A stretch of 64,000 bases of DNA from Morinoia aosen (Eukaryota; Arthropoda; Malacostraca; Amphipoda; Talitridae), in assembly GCA_030386875.1 (NCBI GenBank), contig CM059564.1:41932075-41996074 (forward strand), written 5' to 3'. Both the position numbers and the translations under genes were made by a program. The notes under the pieces were generated by a model that was not told the DNA's origin, ran no database searches, and worked only from the letters and a program-made list of their open reading frames with translations. Below, piece after piece: positions 34,201 to 49,200 of the stretch. Numbering within the stretch: position 1 is the stretch's first letter; every line of letters starts with the position of its first letter.

Positions 34201-37200
34201 GTTAAGATTTCAATATTACTTTAGCGCTTGTCACACAGCCATAGCAATGGAGTTTGTCACGAAGTCAAGAAAATACTGAAAATTTAGCTGTTCATTTCCC
34301 AATAACAAACATCTTTGACCGCTTTAGGCACATTGTCACAGAGTGACACAAATATTCTTCTCCATTCTCATATTGAGGAATGTGATTCGTAACTTAATAT
34401 GAATCTTAATCACACTGTAAGTCTTACTATGATGTACGGGAATTTTAAATAAACACACTATGATTCCTATGAACGCGATCAAATCTACGCTGAACTCGTG
34501 CTTGTACGCAGACGGTAGCAGTTACCGACCACCTCCACAAGACTCGTAGTCGTGTGGGTGGCGGCGGCACTCACAACTAACGGTGGTTATTGTGACAGCA
34601 ACTACCTATTTGATATTAGTTAGCCTCTTGACGATAATTTTGTAATTTTAGTTGACTTCTTAACGGCAATATTGTGATATTCGTTAACCTCTTAACCATA
34701 ATATTGGGATATTAGTTAACCTCTTAACGATAATATTGGGATATTAGTTAACCTCTTAACCATAATATTGTGATATTAGTTAACCTCTTAACCATAATAT
34801 TGGGATATTAGTTAACCTCAAAGATAATATTGGGATATTAGTTAACCTCTTAAAGATAATATTGGGATATTAATTAACATCTTAACGATAATATTGGGAT
34901 ATTAGTTAACGTTTTAATGATAAAATACTAATTCTAGTTAATTTCTTAACGATAATATAGTGATTCAATTTAACCTCTTAACGGAACAAGCATGCATATC
35001 TTGTGAAAGATTTCCGAAAAATTCCGGATTTGCAGCGAGGCATCTCGACCTCGAGCGAGATAGCTAATTTAACTTAATATACCAAAAAACGACGGTATTG
35101 TTAAGAGCAGGCAGCAACAGAGCCGCGACTGACCACTTCAGCGTTGCCTGCCGCGCCGTTGATGTGGACGCTCTCAGCGAAGCGCACACGCGACGGGTTG
35201 TTCTTCAGGCGCTGTTTCTTCGCGGCGCTCAGCAGCGCCGACTTCCGGGCAGACTGCGGGTAGCAGGTGAGGAGGCATTTTAGGGTAATTTCCTTCATTG
35301 GTTATTTGAGATACATTCAAGTTCTTTGGAAACCATTCGAATTTCTAAAAAATTATCCGAATTTCTAAAAATTTATTCGAATTTTTAAAAATCTACTCGA
35401 ATTTTTAAAAATCTACTCGAATTTCTAAAAACCTACTCGAATTTCTAAAAACCTACTCGAATTTTTAAATATCTATTCGAATTTCTGGGAGATATTCAGA
35501 TGTCTGAGAGCTACTCAGATTTCTGGGAGCTATTTAGATTTCTGGGAACTGTTTTGATTTTTGTGAATCTGTTTAGATTTGTCATAAAATTTTTACACTT
35601 CTTGAAATGCGTTCAGATTTTTGTTGTCTATTTCGATTCCTTAGAATCTGTTCAGATTCTTTGAAATTCGTTCAGATTCACCAAAATTAGTTTAAATTCG
35701 TTAAAATCTACTGAGATTACTTGATTTCTCACATATTCTTTTGAAGTTTATTTTAATTTCTATGATACACTTATAGTTCCCTAAAACTGATTTAGCATTC
35801 AGTTAAACTTACAGTTAAACCATTCAGCTCATAAACCTTGGAAAACATCCATTATGAAATTCAGAATAAAACAAGGACTCACTTCGTCGAGGGGAGGTTG
35901 AGCCAAGTTGAATAAAGAAAACTGCATTTATGCAATCCAAAATTAAATTTGGAGTCGCGTTGTCGACGGGAGGCAGTGAAAAGTTAAACATAGAAAACTA
36001 AATAGATGTAATCTAGAATAAAATACCCACTCACGTTGTCAAGAGGAAGCTGTGCTTAGTTAAATATAGAAAGCTGTATTGATGTAATCTAGAATACGCT
36101 CTCACGTTGTCAAGGGAAAGCTTTGCTATGTTGAATATAGAAAACTACATTGATAAAATCCAAAATGTAATAAGGACTTACGTTGTCGACGCTGTGGAAA
36201 GTTAAACTTAGAAAACTGCATTGGTGTAATGCATAATAAAACAAGGACTCACATTGTCGAGAGGAGGCTGTGTGACGGTGAGGGTGACGGTCTCTTTGCA
36301 GGACCTGACGAGCTGGATCACGTGGTCACGTGGCGCCTTCTTCACGTCCTCGCCGTTGATTTCCAGCACCTGATCTCCCGGTAGCAGCAGGTCTTCGCTC
36401 GGTCCTCCTTCTGTCACGAATCTGCACACATAACCCACGCCATTTATTGCAGGTTTTGTTACAATTTCACGCACGAATGTTCTGAGGAACGTTAATTTTC
36501 AGGTTTTGTGGTTTTAGTTCTCCTTCCAACGATATGCGAAGCTCATTTCTTTGATTCTTTTGTCGTGTTCTTACGAGTCATATATTTTACAGGAAAACAC
36601 ATTTGTATACGAGCAGGCTGCAATGAATGGAAGTTAACTTTGCTAGAAATGCAGTGAGCCAAGCTCTATGAAAGGATTGATTTTGGCTGGAATGCGATTT
36701 CGATTTAGGAAAATACTAAGAACTATTCGAAAAGAATGTAAAAGTATAACAAAAGAATTACACATGTAAGACCACTCATATTTTTACCGCACTCACAGTT
36801 CCAGTCAAACAAAACTGAAACAAAAACTAAGTCATGAGCACTATTCATTTCCAACAAAAATACAACAAAATATCGCTCATTTATCTAATGAACAATTGTT
36901 GTTGTACTCGCATTCCGACCGTAAAAAATCGGACAGACCTTTTGAATTCAAGGCACAGAATCAGAAAGAATGATTCAAGTGATGCACAGAAAAGACAGGC
37001 TCCGATAATGAAGCCCAACACTGGGCAACCATTGCGGCCAGTAATGGCCTAAAGTATCCTTGATACGCATAGAGCCGATACCGCTCTAGACCCTCATAGA
37101 AATTCGATAAAGGAGAAAACAACAGTTCCCACGAGACAGAGATGAGGGCATTATCAAATTGAACCAACTATGGTAGAAATACATCCGCTATGGAAGTGTT

Positions 37201-40200
37201 CATTGAGAGAAGTTATTCACTTATGGCGGTAGTTGATTATGACTTTGACTATATAATACTTAGGTTTAACTTATTCTGCATTAACCACAGGAAATTAATT
37301 TTTTAGCGCTACAACGTAGCAAATTTTTTATCGGCTACAAGCTTATTTTTTAAAAAAGACACGTTTTATCTTTGCAGAAATCTAACACTTCAATTGCAAG
37401 GAAACACCATTCAATTAAAATGAAATGCTGAGGTCCGTCGCCTGTGAAATGACTGTAGCTGCATAAGAAAACTAGAATTGCGGTTGAACGTTTTCTATCT
37501 TAAAAGATAAGAATCTCAAACGAGGTTGGAAGATATGATTTCCCATCGAGTACCCGGCACTGAATCTGATTTCACTGCCCTATAAATATTCCACGTGATA
37601 GATAAAATGGTTTCCGATGCTCTAGAAAAACCATTATTGTACAAAGGCAAGCTTTCTAAGTACATGGATGTTCTCGGATGTTATAGAAGTATTATATTTT
37701 TAGAATTGAACCTCGCTAAATAGTATTGGTGTTCGCTCGTCAGCGACTTGTAAAACGATGAACTTGCCTGCAAACCGCATGCAGAAAAAAAGGCGTATCG
37801 AGTTTGCTCACAAAGAATAAAAAGAACTTGAATGTCAATAAAAATTTATAAGATAAAACATGCATAGCATGAATAAAAAGCTTACAAGGCTCTGCATACA
37901 TCAGTAGTAACCATTTGATGAAAATGTACATTAGATACATGGAAATTTTTTTTTATTTGTTCTCTAGAACTCCGTTAGTAGCTAACTTCACAAGACTTTT
38001 GCAGCATGCTTCGTGGAGCATACTGTATGTAGCCTCGGTCCGTTTGTGTGGGCCGAAATAGTAACTCATCTTCAAATCATTGAAATATTTAATGTAAATA
38101 CTCCATCAAAACAAATGTCACAGTTTACCCTCATCATTGTTCCTTGAATTGTATCATTGCTTTGTTCAACGTACTTTTCGCTAATCTGTCGCGCCTGTCT
38201 GAGTGGACGAAAATAGAGCGTTGCAGTTTATCACTTGGACCGCAACGTGCGCTAGCGGTGGCCACGGAGAGGATTTTTACAAGCTGCTGACTGATCAGTA
38301 GTCACAAACTCAAATATAATAAATATTTAATTAAAGCTAAACGAACAGTTAATGTTGGCTGTTTTCAAAATTGCTCACTACAATTGATTTTAAATTTGAA
38401 TTAAACACTGAACTTCAATTTAACCAGTTGCGGTCAAAGTGTTGCAAGCATGAGAGCGCTGCCAACGGCTCACCTGACAATGACGGGCTTCTCAGAGCCG
38501 GCAACGAAGCCGAAGCCCATCTCCTGGTGCCGAGAGAGGGTCACCGTGCGGGGCTTGGGAGGGTCTTCCAAAGGGTCGTCTTTGCGGGGGTCCGAATAGG
38601 TCGTGGTCTTGTTCAAGTGACTGTGGATGCGTGCAAGCGTGTCATTACATTTATTTTATTTATTCAATTTCCAGTCATTTTTCTCTTGAGGAACTGATTT
38701 TATCGATGCGTATTTCCCGTTGTTTCTGGGTGTAATTCACCACACTGTAGGTAAATTACAAACAGAAAAAACAAGAAATACGTACCTATAAAATCCGGTA
38801 GTCAGGAGAAGAAAAGACTGAGAATTGAATAAAGGAAATTCATCACATTTACCATAAAATACTATTTTTTGAAAATAACTCAAATACTAGAATTATACAT
38901 ATTTATACGTACACCATGATAAAAAATTAGTGCATCATGCAAACAACGATTCACATGAAGTGCCTTATCTAATTCTTTGACCGGTGCATGTATGATTTTA
39001 GGCGGCCCTGTACAAAAGTTTTCTAGGGCGGCTAAAATCATAGGTGCTCCGGCGAAAAATTTAAACTGGGGAGTTACCAGGTGCAACATATGTGGGTCTA
39101 AAAGACGTTGAGCAAACGAATGAAATATCTATAAATTATTACTGATGTGCAACTCCCACTATATTTAGGAAATTTATTCAAGTTTTTTGATTTTTTATGA
39201 ATACGAAGAGAAGTTCAATAAAAGTATCCACTAATCCTTGCACTCACTTGACAAAGCAAGCTCTAACGAAGACGGAACGATGGCAAAAAAAATCATTCGA
39301 AATCTGAATTTTGAAAGCATCTCAGACAAATGACAAACAAACATCTCTATTTATGGCAAAAAAATAAGTAGAAAAAAGCGTGAAGGCATGGTATGTTTAA
39401 AATTTAATGCAGCACTCACTTGATGAAGTACGTCTTCCCGTGCTTGTCGGTGGCTTCCTCCCAGCCGTACGGTAGCGAGGACCCACCACAGCGCCAGTTC
39501 TCGAGCGGCGGCAACCACGATGACGTGCCCGCTGCGTGACTGCGGGCACCAAAGAAACGAAATTAGTGACGAATAAATTCTGATCATAGATAATGTTTGA
39601 CTAAACAAAAGCAGTGACAATTACAACGACGTGATCGCTGCATGACTGCAAACACAAATGAAGCGAAATTAGGCACGAAAAAATTCCTATCATAGATGTT
39701 TGACTGAAAGCGGTGATAATTAGAACGATGTGATAGGTGGGTATCTGCAAGCAGAAATGAAGCGAAATTAGTGACAAAGGAATTCCGATCATTGATTGGT
39801 CGACTAAAAGCGGTTACATTACAACAATTTGCCCGCTGCGTGACTGCGGGCATGAAAGAAAAAGAAAATAGCGACCAAGAAATTCTGATCACTGATAGGT
39901 TTGACTGAAAGCGAGGGCAACTGGGGTTGGATGATACTTCAATCGTTTTGGACTCGCAGCGTTTCTTGATGAGAAGAAACGAGGTACACACTTACGATTG
40001 TTCACAGGAGTTTCATTAGTTACAAATTTACATTGTTCGAATAGATTTCAACTATGCTCTTACATGGATTCTTTAAACATTTATCTAACAAGGTCCTATA
40101 AGCACAGATTTTTTTTATTACATCAAGAAGGACACAATCGACGAAAGCTACCAAACATAAATCGCAAGGATTTCTGGCGCATGCCATGGAGTTTACTCTT

Positions 40201-43200
40201 CCCCCTCATATACAGCAAAGAAGTATAACTACTTTAATGTTGTGTGTGCGATCTAAGTACTAAGACTAACCAAACTGTGCCTGGAAACATCTTCATGAGA
40301 TCAAAAACTCAAGAAGTACTTCTCCTCCCCAAAAAAAGAAGTTTTTACTTGCATAGCAAATCAATGCTACAAATTTAGTGTCGATACCGTCGTGCGGTTG
40401 ACGTGAGGGTTCGTGGAAAAGGGGGGCTGTCTTCTGTGCAGCTACCTTTTTCCGGGGCGCTAGCTTTTTCTTTGCAGCTGCCCTTCCTGAGGTTCGTGTG
40501 GGTACCGCCTACGCCGTATTCAGTCCGCTAGGGCAACAGAAGTAAATCCTGTTTAGTGCCGAACTACGGTCGTACCGCTATAGTGAGGTGTTTGTGGGTA
40601 CCGCCTACGCCGTATTCAGTCCGCTAGGGCAACAGAAGTAAATTCCGTTTATTGCCGAACAACGGCGGTACCGTTAGGAAGACGAGCAACTGTCTGCGCC
40701 GTATGAGACCGCTAGGGCAACAGAAGTGAAATCTGTTAGTGCCGAACTGCGACAGCATCTGCCTAATCGACAATACTATGCGAAATAATTCGTCCTTTCG
40801 AGGTGGCTCCTTAAACCCCTTTTAAGGCGAGGTGTATGATACTAAAGCCTTTATCAAAAAAGAGAAAGAAAACTCTTTAAGCCTCAGGGTGTAACGTCTT
40901 TAATGCTTAATCCCTTTGCAGTCCCTATTACATACACTGATATATTTTAACAAAGACAGTGATTTATTTTCTATTGCAACAATAGTGCGTACAGACATGA
41001 GCTACTGCATAACAGGGTATAACACTCAAAATTGCATTTAAAATATTAGTCTTATTCAGCTAGGTAATCAAAGAAACATTGGAATATCGACATGTAATAC
41101 AAATGATATTTAAGGACAAACTAAAGTAAATGCGCAGACGCAAAATCAGCGCAGAGAAACAGACAAGTCGGCGTTCAGGGAGCTGGACACATAAAGAAAA
41201 TACTTGGGATTATGGGTAACTAACACAAAAGGCTCGACAACCCCTGTGCGGCCTGACATGTAGCAAATTCCAAACATGGAGCGAAAAACACAACCCATTT
41301 AAATAGAAGAAAACCAAAGGAAAAATGACGGAATCAAAGGACACTTAGTTGGTTCCCACGACGTGAAAACATTATGCGTCAGTTGAATTTTCAACAATCA
41401 ACGAGAAGAAAAAGCGATCATGAAATCTCACGTAGTGCAAGATAGAAAATATGAAAAATAGATGGCCTGAGATCGAAATGTTGAAATTCTAGATGATGTA
41501 AAATAAAAACATAAATACTTGATAAGCACATGAAGATTTGAAATTTGCTCTTATTCCAACTTCACTGAATTTGAAGACATTGCACAGCCGATGAGTGGAG
41601 CAAGAGACTTGGAACGTCATCAAAATCAGCCTCGTAACTCCGATGTGAAGACGCGCATGCGTTCATATACACGAGCAAAGTAATTATTTTAGCCACACAG
41701 CAATAAAGACGCTGAGGGGCTAGACCCCGACTTATTTCAAGCTCCCACTTACGCAATTAGCTCCCTAAAGGATTTACGAGTATGGACACTAAATGAAAAT
41801 CGTGACGAAATAAGGGCCAACATGGCGTGCTTTTCTCGACGCTAAAGCGGCCTCGCGATTACGAGCTCATGACCGTAGGCCACAGTGCAGAGTTTGATAT
41901 AAGAAGACTTGAGCGGCGAATCAGGTCTTGCATACATTAAAAAAGTATGGTACGGACGCTGAAAGTCAGGATATGTATGCTGCTTCGTACGTTCTTCAGA
42001 AGTTTGAACGTTGGTATAGACCAGCAAATCTTAAGTTTCAACGTTGTCATGGATACCCACGTACATATAACGAGTGTAAGATTTAAGCTTGAAATGACAT
42101 CAGCTATCGTTATGACCGAAAATCATCTATGCTTATTCATTCCTGCAAAACGCATCGGTGGAAAACCGTCGGTCTATTCCTTTGAATGGTCTACTGGGAA
42201 GAGAAAACTCATCAGTTAACAAACTTCACACCCACTTAAAGTTCAACTTTTCTAAACTAAAAATAAAGATACACTTCAAAGCAGATCATACTCCAATTTG
42301 ACGAAAGAATGGCAAATATAATTAAAATTTCGGGCAGAATTAGGTTAAATTACAATTAATTCACTACACCAGCCATAATACCACTAACTGTTCAGTGAAC
42401 TGCTCGACAAATTACAAGCGGAGAATGCAATGTGAGCACCAGTAAAATGGATTATTCCGTGTATCAAACTTCTGTAGTCAACACACAAACTGCTGAGCAC
42501 ACCAGTAAAGCAGCAGTAACATCAACTACTCTGCACAAAGTACACCAGACCGCAGCAATATCATACGACCGCTCAGTATATGGCCAAAATTGAGCATCAG
42601 TAACGCTCTCGACAGCTCAGTACATCACGTCACTCCGGAAACAATAACACAACTCAAGTCTGGGCCGCTTCTAAAGGAGACACAGAGACTAGGAGCTGTT
42701 TGATGAGACAGTGGTCTTACTGAGGCACGACGAGATTCCTGCTCTCGGTGCCGATAAAGAAAGGCCCGACTGAGACTCTTTTCTTGGCTCTTCTTTTGAA
42801 GCTCATCATTGGGAAACCTACAAAATTCCGCCGCCTCGGCTATGATTGAAGCAAACGCTGATGCCGCCTTGGAAGAGACGCCTTTGGCTTGAAAACTGGC
42901 TTACTTTTGCTCCTCTTTACTTTCATGAGAAGTTGGGACGAGCCTGCTTTATAGGCAGGCCAGGCTTGGTAATTTGTTAAAGACTTCGCGATCCTCAATA
43001 AAGTTCCATATACATTCACCATTAATCTGGAGGCTTGACTTAAATCACGTACTTATCTGGAATACGAGTATACGCGTAACTGGACGAGTACGAGTACAAA
43101 TCCTTTATGAAGGAAGAAGGTAGAATTCCTTTTGCTAGCCAAGTGTGGACTGGGACTTGTTCAGTGCGTGGAAATGGGAGAATTTCACAAGGCAACCCTT

Positions 43201-46200
43201 GAGTTGCAACAAATGGACGTTAACGAGGCTGGGCAAGGGAAACGACGAACTTAGACGATCTTTTCGCACATTTAAGGAACCATCTGCATGCAAAATTATC
43301 TCTTACGGTCGAATAGCGATGACTTTATTCACGCCAGAGAAGCGATCATGGTCAGTAAGAGAACAACCATGACTTGAAACATGCATTATATTCCTTCACT
43401 GATGTAAACATCGACTTTCAATTGAAACGTCGCAACCGCAAATGAAAAATGTAAAAAGAAAACAGGTCGACGTCGCTCAGACGAAAGTCGTTACGAGGAT
43501 TAGAAATGCGCAACATAATATCATGCTCTCCCGCTCTCCACTTTCCGAAAAAAGGAAGCTGGGCCAAAAAGACCCGAAATCACCTCGTATATTGACGAAA
43601 ATAAATATTTCTGTTGAGCGGCGCTTTCGTCGCAATGCCGCGACAGCAACAGTGCAGGGCCAATGGCCTACGAAAGTCGATGCGAAACACAAACTGACTC
43701 AGTTAAGCTATAAAAGAAGTCTGCATCATAAATATATTCTGAAATCTTTTGATGACAATTCGGCAAGGGCTATCGCGTGAATTTTCAAACGAAATTCTTT
43801 TCCCAGGAAAAGAAAATATGTTTTGAACAGTGTGTGTCGTGAGCATGAGCCGTTGTTAATATTTCAGATTCGTTGCCAGACAGAGGAGCGGGAAAAAAGA
43901 TATGAAAGAGTAAAAGAAGAGATATAGAGTTCGTTCAACAACACAAAAATGACTACGTCAAATCAGTTAATCGTAGGCGTTATAAAAGTCAGCAAATTCG
44001 GAAAAATGCACGCGATTGTTGGTTGAAATACACCCTATTCCCGTGAATAATCTATTTATAGCAAAAAGTAATAAGCTAAAGTTTCCATACCTTTATAAAT
44101 CATTCGATTTAAGGTTTTCCATATAGTAGCCACAAAATAATTTTTGCTAAGGACATATTAATTATTCTTTTTCTGGTGGGGATTCCACAAGGCATCGACC
44201 AGCATCCTCTACGTGCGCTCCGCCCCATCCAAGCGAGGGTAGTTTGTATGTGACGCCGTAGCTTTCTCTGATTTTTCTTCTCTTTGATGCGGCGCAAGCT
44301 ATTCAGAGGAGCGTTGGAGAATTTCGTAGCTGGTTTTATTCAAAATAGCTCAGGATTATACTTTCCCGAGGAACCTTTTGCATACTGTGCAGCACTGAAA
44401 TTTTTTTCGTCGGATTTTGACTCATCGGAATTCATGCATTTCTTGAGTTATTTTTGACCAAATGGATTAAATGCTCAAGATATTCAATAAACGAAGAGGT
44501 CAAGTGACCATTTTTGATCCTGGTTCCGTATTGTACGAACGTAGACATGAAAAACGATGAAAAAATTAATAGAAAAACGAAAAAAATCATGTAAAAGGTT
44601 GATAACACAGTGCCATACAAGAGAAACAGTAAGAAAGAGACCGAAAATATTGAAAGGAAATCTAATTCCTACTTTAAAAAAAAACAGCTACGTTCATATA
44701 AGACCCCTGCAACTACTGCCTTCTTTGATTTGGTTGAGAGTAGCTACACGAGTGTCACTGAGGTGTACAATGTGTTTAACACGTTGACTGCGACACGACC
44801 CACCGGTGGGTCGTGCTTAGGTTTTTCCTGCTGCGAAACGACCCATCGATGGGTCGTTTCGAAAAATTCTAACAACCTTTCTAAATTAGTGGTATTTAAC
44901 AGGCCCAGTTAATGTTTGATATTTACAAATTTGCTTATCACTTTTGACTTTAAATTCAAGTTGAATATTGAACTTCGGTTTAACCCATCGCAACTAACGT
45001 GTTAAGGTGCACCTATAAATACGGTAACATCAGATAACGGGCAGAAATTTTTCATACTTTCGTTGAATATCAACCTCTAAAGATATGTAGGTCACCAACA
45101 ACCTCTTTCAGAGCCCTTCATCGGGGCTTGATGCGCACTTAAAGAGGCTCAATAAGGCCACAGGCAGATTATTCGAACGTTATCGAGTTCTGGATTAGCG
45201 TTTTTAACTTCGAATTTACTTCCCCCCAGAGGTTTTACTTTAGCTCGCGGTCAAGAAATGATCATGGAACTTGAAGCGAAATTGCCTAATCCATTATTCG
45301 CATTTTAAGAGCGAACTGAGCTCGAACTTTCCTCTGGCATCAGCGTTGAGAGCCGACGAATGGGACGTAGTGCAGACGCTGCGGTCGGAGAGGCGGTCCC
45401 ACTCATGACCCCAACTTAATAATTTATCGGAATAATTCAAGAGAAAGCCAATACCAAATTGTTTTCGGGTGTGGCCTCGGATTTGAGTTCACTGAAAGTA
45501 GCAGACCGAGGCAGAAAAACAGTCCATAATTCGAGTGAGGCTCGTCAGAAACGCACAAAACACGAGCGGGGCGATGAACTTCAGCGCTTAACGTGAGATA
45601 GAGAAGGAGAAAAGAAGAGGCATGGAGGGAAACGAAAAAGATGACTCCTGCCAAGCAGATGGAGGCAGCGGAAATACCGAGCGAGTTATGAGGCATAGAG
45701 AAGGTCTAAATTAAACTTGAGCTGTTCAATGAATAAAGTTTTAGTATACCTCAGTCTCATGCAATGAAATGAAATCTAACCTGCAGTCTACAACAACGCG
45801 CAGAACATTCTTTCACAAATTTCGAATACCGAAATAGATGAGAGTGGCACGAGAAAGGAGAGGAGCACCATTTAGTATGGAGAGGAGGGAACTATAAATT
45901 CATCCATGAGATGTATCCCAACACCAAGCGCTGGGAAACGTCAAGATTAGAGAGAATTTATGAAATAAGATTAAAGTTTGAGAGGAAAATAGTAGGTGAT
46001 GAAAAGAGTAGATGTGAAATGAACAGAGTAGACCGAAACATAAAAAAACAGTCTATTTCAACAACAGAGATACCTGCCTAATTTTCAGCTCGGTACCTCA
46101 CATTGTTTTAAAGCAGAGAGCTAATTCCTACAGCCTTAGCAAGAAAACTCTGGCGTCCACCAATGCACCAAAGTATTCTATCATCGGTTTTGAGACTAAA

Positions 46201-49200
46201 ATCCAATGCATTCTTCACTAAGGGTAAACTGACGGCCAGCATCACACTCCAGAAAACTTCCGTTTGAATTCCATAATTCTCATGCAAGTTTGATTCAGGG
46301 GAAAAGCATAAAATGTTGACTTGTACAGCTCAAAAAAGAAGAAATGAGTTAAAGAGAGCCATGGAAACGTAAATGTTGCGTAGAACTGCAGGGAAAGTGT
46401 CCTGGCAATGAGGAGGCATAACCATTCCTGGCACCGTTAGCGAGTATGTATAAAACGATCGACATGGAGAGCGAGAGGGTGGTTGGAGGCACAAATTTTG
46501 CACGTGAATGATGCAGGTTTTACGAAAAATTGCCGTACTTACAGGGTCTTTGTCAGTGTAAGCCTGTACGCATAATGTATATTTAGGTGGTCCACCTAGA
46601 TCAAATGTGACCTCTTAGCTTCAAACGACACAAGAATGATGCTGAATGCTAAAGTCAACAGCATGCAAAGTACTAGAAGCCTGATGAAATATGGCTATTG
46701 CGAGCCAAGCGTACCATGGGTCTCCAGCAGTTCTTGTTTATTTCTAGAGTAGCTTGCAGCTGCCTGGATGCATTTTTCCGAAACCCAAGAAGCACAATCT
46801 AAAAATGCCGAAATAAATCTTAAAAGCATCATTGAAATATTTCCTCGCCCTGAAATTGCCCGTGATATTTTGCTCGTTACTTGAAATAGAAATGTGGAAA
46901 AGCAGTAAAAAATCCTAATAGCAATTTATAAATCGCGTTTCCTTCATTTGAGTGATGGAAATTTCTGTGAGGAACTTCATCTCAAACACCAAGTGATAGC
47001 ATGAAATGAAAGGCTTCAAGAGTAAGGCAAAGTTATATTTTTATGCTTACTAAGTCTTCGTTTCAGACTTTCAGGCAGAGCAATCCCCCACCACACTCGA
47101 TCTCTGTTCTGCAACAGAACAGCTGCTCTCTTACCATGTCAGGACCTTTTGCTGGCCGCTAAAAACGGTGCAGTTTTTCTCATACTAGCACTAGAAAACG
47201 ACGTCCCGTACAGCCATAAAGAAGAAAAAGATAGGACATTTTGAAACGATGCTCATAAGCCGTTTGCATAGAGCTTGCACCAGCGTAGCTCATTCACTCT
47301 GGGATTGGGGATTTTACACTCGTTCAACAAGTTGAGCGTTTATTAGATCGTGGAACATTCTCTTGGGTTTTGCATTAAATTTCAGGCTGTTTGTTTTATG
47401 GAATTTAAATGGTAGTGAATTTAAATAGTAAAAAAAATATTACCATTATTACTGTAATTATTCTCATTATTGTTCAATTTACTCATAGTAGATGACGTAC
47501 AGAATAATAAAACCCAAATGATTCCTGTACTTGGAACTACGATGAAAGCATAAGTTGAAGTTTAAGAAGGTCTCGCATCGTTTTCATTCTATCTTTGATA
47601 ATGATTTCCATTCAGAAAGTTAGCTGCAAACTATAATGACACATCAAAACTGATATTATGTCTTCTCTAAGATTTCGAAAACAATGAATGAGCGTACAAA
47701 TGCAGGAGAAGTATGTTTGTGTCAACTGTGTGTAGGTACAAAGATGCTTTATTGAAAATGAAAATTTTCTGATTAAACGGGGTCAGGAACGCATGAATTA
47801 TATTTAAGCTATTACTGACTCTCATTCTTACTAGACTTACAGCTAGGGGGCATTTGAGAACATAGAAGGCTCTATTTTCGCTTGTAAGCTCTTTATAAGC
47901 AAAACCATGAAATTGAGATGGAAGTAGGAGTGGAAAGGAGTTTGTCACATTTTATGCTTCATTTTGAGACGTTTATAAAGAACCTGAAGTAGTTGATCTT
48001 GTGAAAGTTTGAATATATTTCACAAGCCTAAACGATGACCACGCAAAGTATCGGCAGAAAAACATAAGAAATTTAGTCGTCCTCACTAAAGCAAAAACTG
48101 CACTTCAGGTACTCTATGTTGCAAGTTACAAAATACTGCCCAGACAACGTAAAAGAGCAATGCGATTTTTCATTGCTTCGAAAGGTTACATATTACGTGC
48201 TTTTCCTTGTAATGATTACGATAGTCAATACGTACATAAAAAACACTAATCAAACATGCTAAAACAACCTCATTAACGATTTGTTGATGCTGCAGTTATT
48301 TTCAGAGTAATTTTAAGACGTCAAAATACGTCTGCCAGAACAAGCCCCGGTCATTACTGTATCGCAATACGCACGGAATATTCAGCTCGTACGTTCCACG
48401 GCAGTCATTACGCTCGAAAATAAAGACGTAACTCGCAGCACACTCGCAAAAAATATCTGTTAATGAGCGCTCGGCGGCGCAAACAGAGCAGTAGAGTGCT
48501 GATAAGTAACCGGTTACTTTAGTGAATAACAGCCAGATCGCTATTTCAGAACTGGACAACAACGACGTGAAATGGCTCAGTTTTACTGCCAATATACGTG
48601 TAGAGACATGCATACACTTCCAAATTAAGTGTGAGGTAATAATGAACCACACTGAGGTCTTTAAACAAAACACTCACTTCCCACAATCCAAAGTACGAAT
48701 TAGTATATCCAAGTCCTAAGCATCATTCAATATTGAAAACTACTCAAGTCCGCCGAAGAGGAAAAGACAGATGTAACTATGAACTGTTGATACGAGACGA
48801 GCGCGGGCCCGGCGCAGACGCGCAGTGTCTCGCTCCAACTTTTCCGTGGAGCAAATATGATTTTAGCGGCCCATTGCAGAGGCTATGCTTGGGCGGTAAA
48901 TGTTGTAGATGCTATCGGAGTGAAGAAGACCGGAGTGAAGATGAAGCAAGTATATCATGGAGATGACGGAAAAAAACGTCATGTGAAGAAAAAATTGTTC
49001 TGTAGCTAAATCACCGCCATATTTCATGTAATTTAAATCACTCTTTACATCCCGTCTTAACGTTCAGTAAGAATTTGTCGGTGTGACCGCTGAAGGCAAC
49101 TCAACCTGTTTTGGACTAGATTAGATTAGATGCTAGTTTAAGCCTCCCTAACCGCAACAAAGGTGTTTCAAAGAGAGGACGGAAGAAGACACTATTTAGT

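Noticed and set aside
48302-48673. 123-codon minus-strand frame as a gene
   Set aside because: No recognised domain, no splice or start context, and composition is like the surrounding intron.
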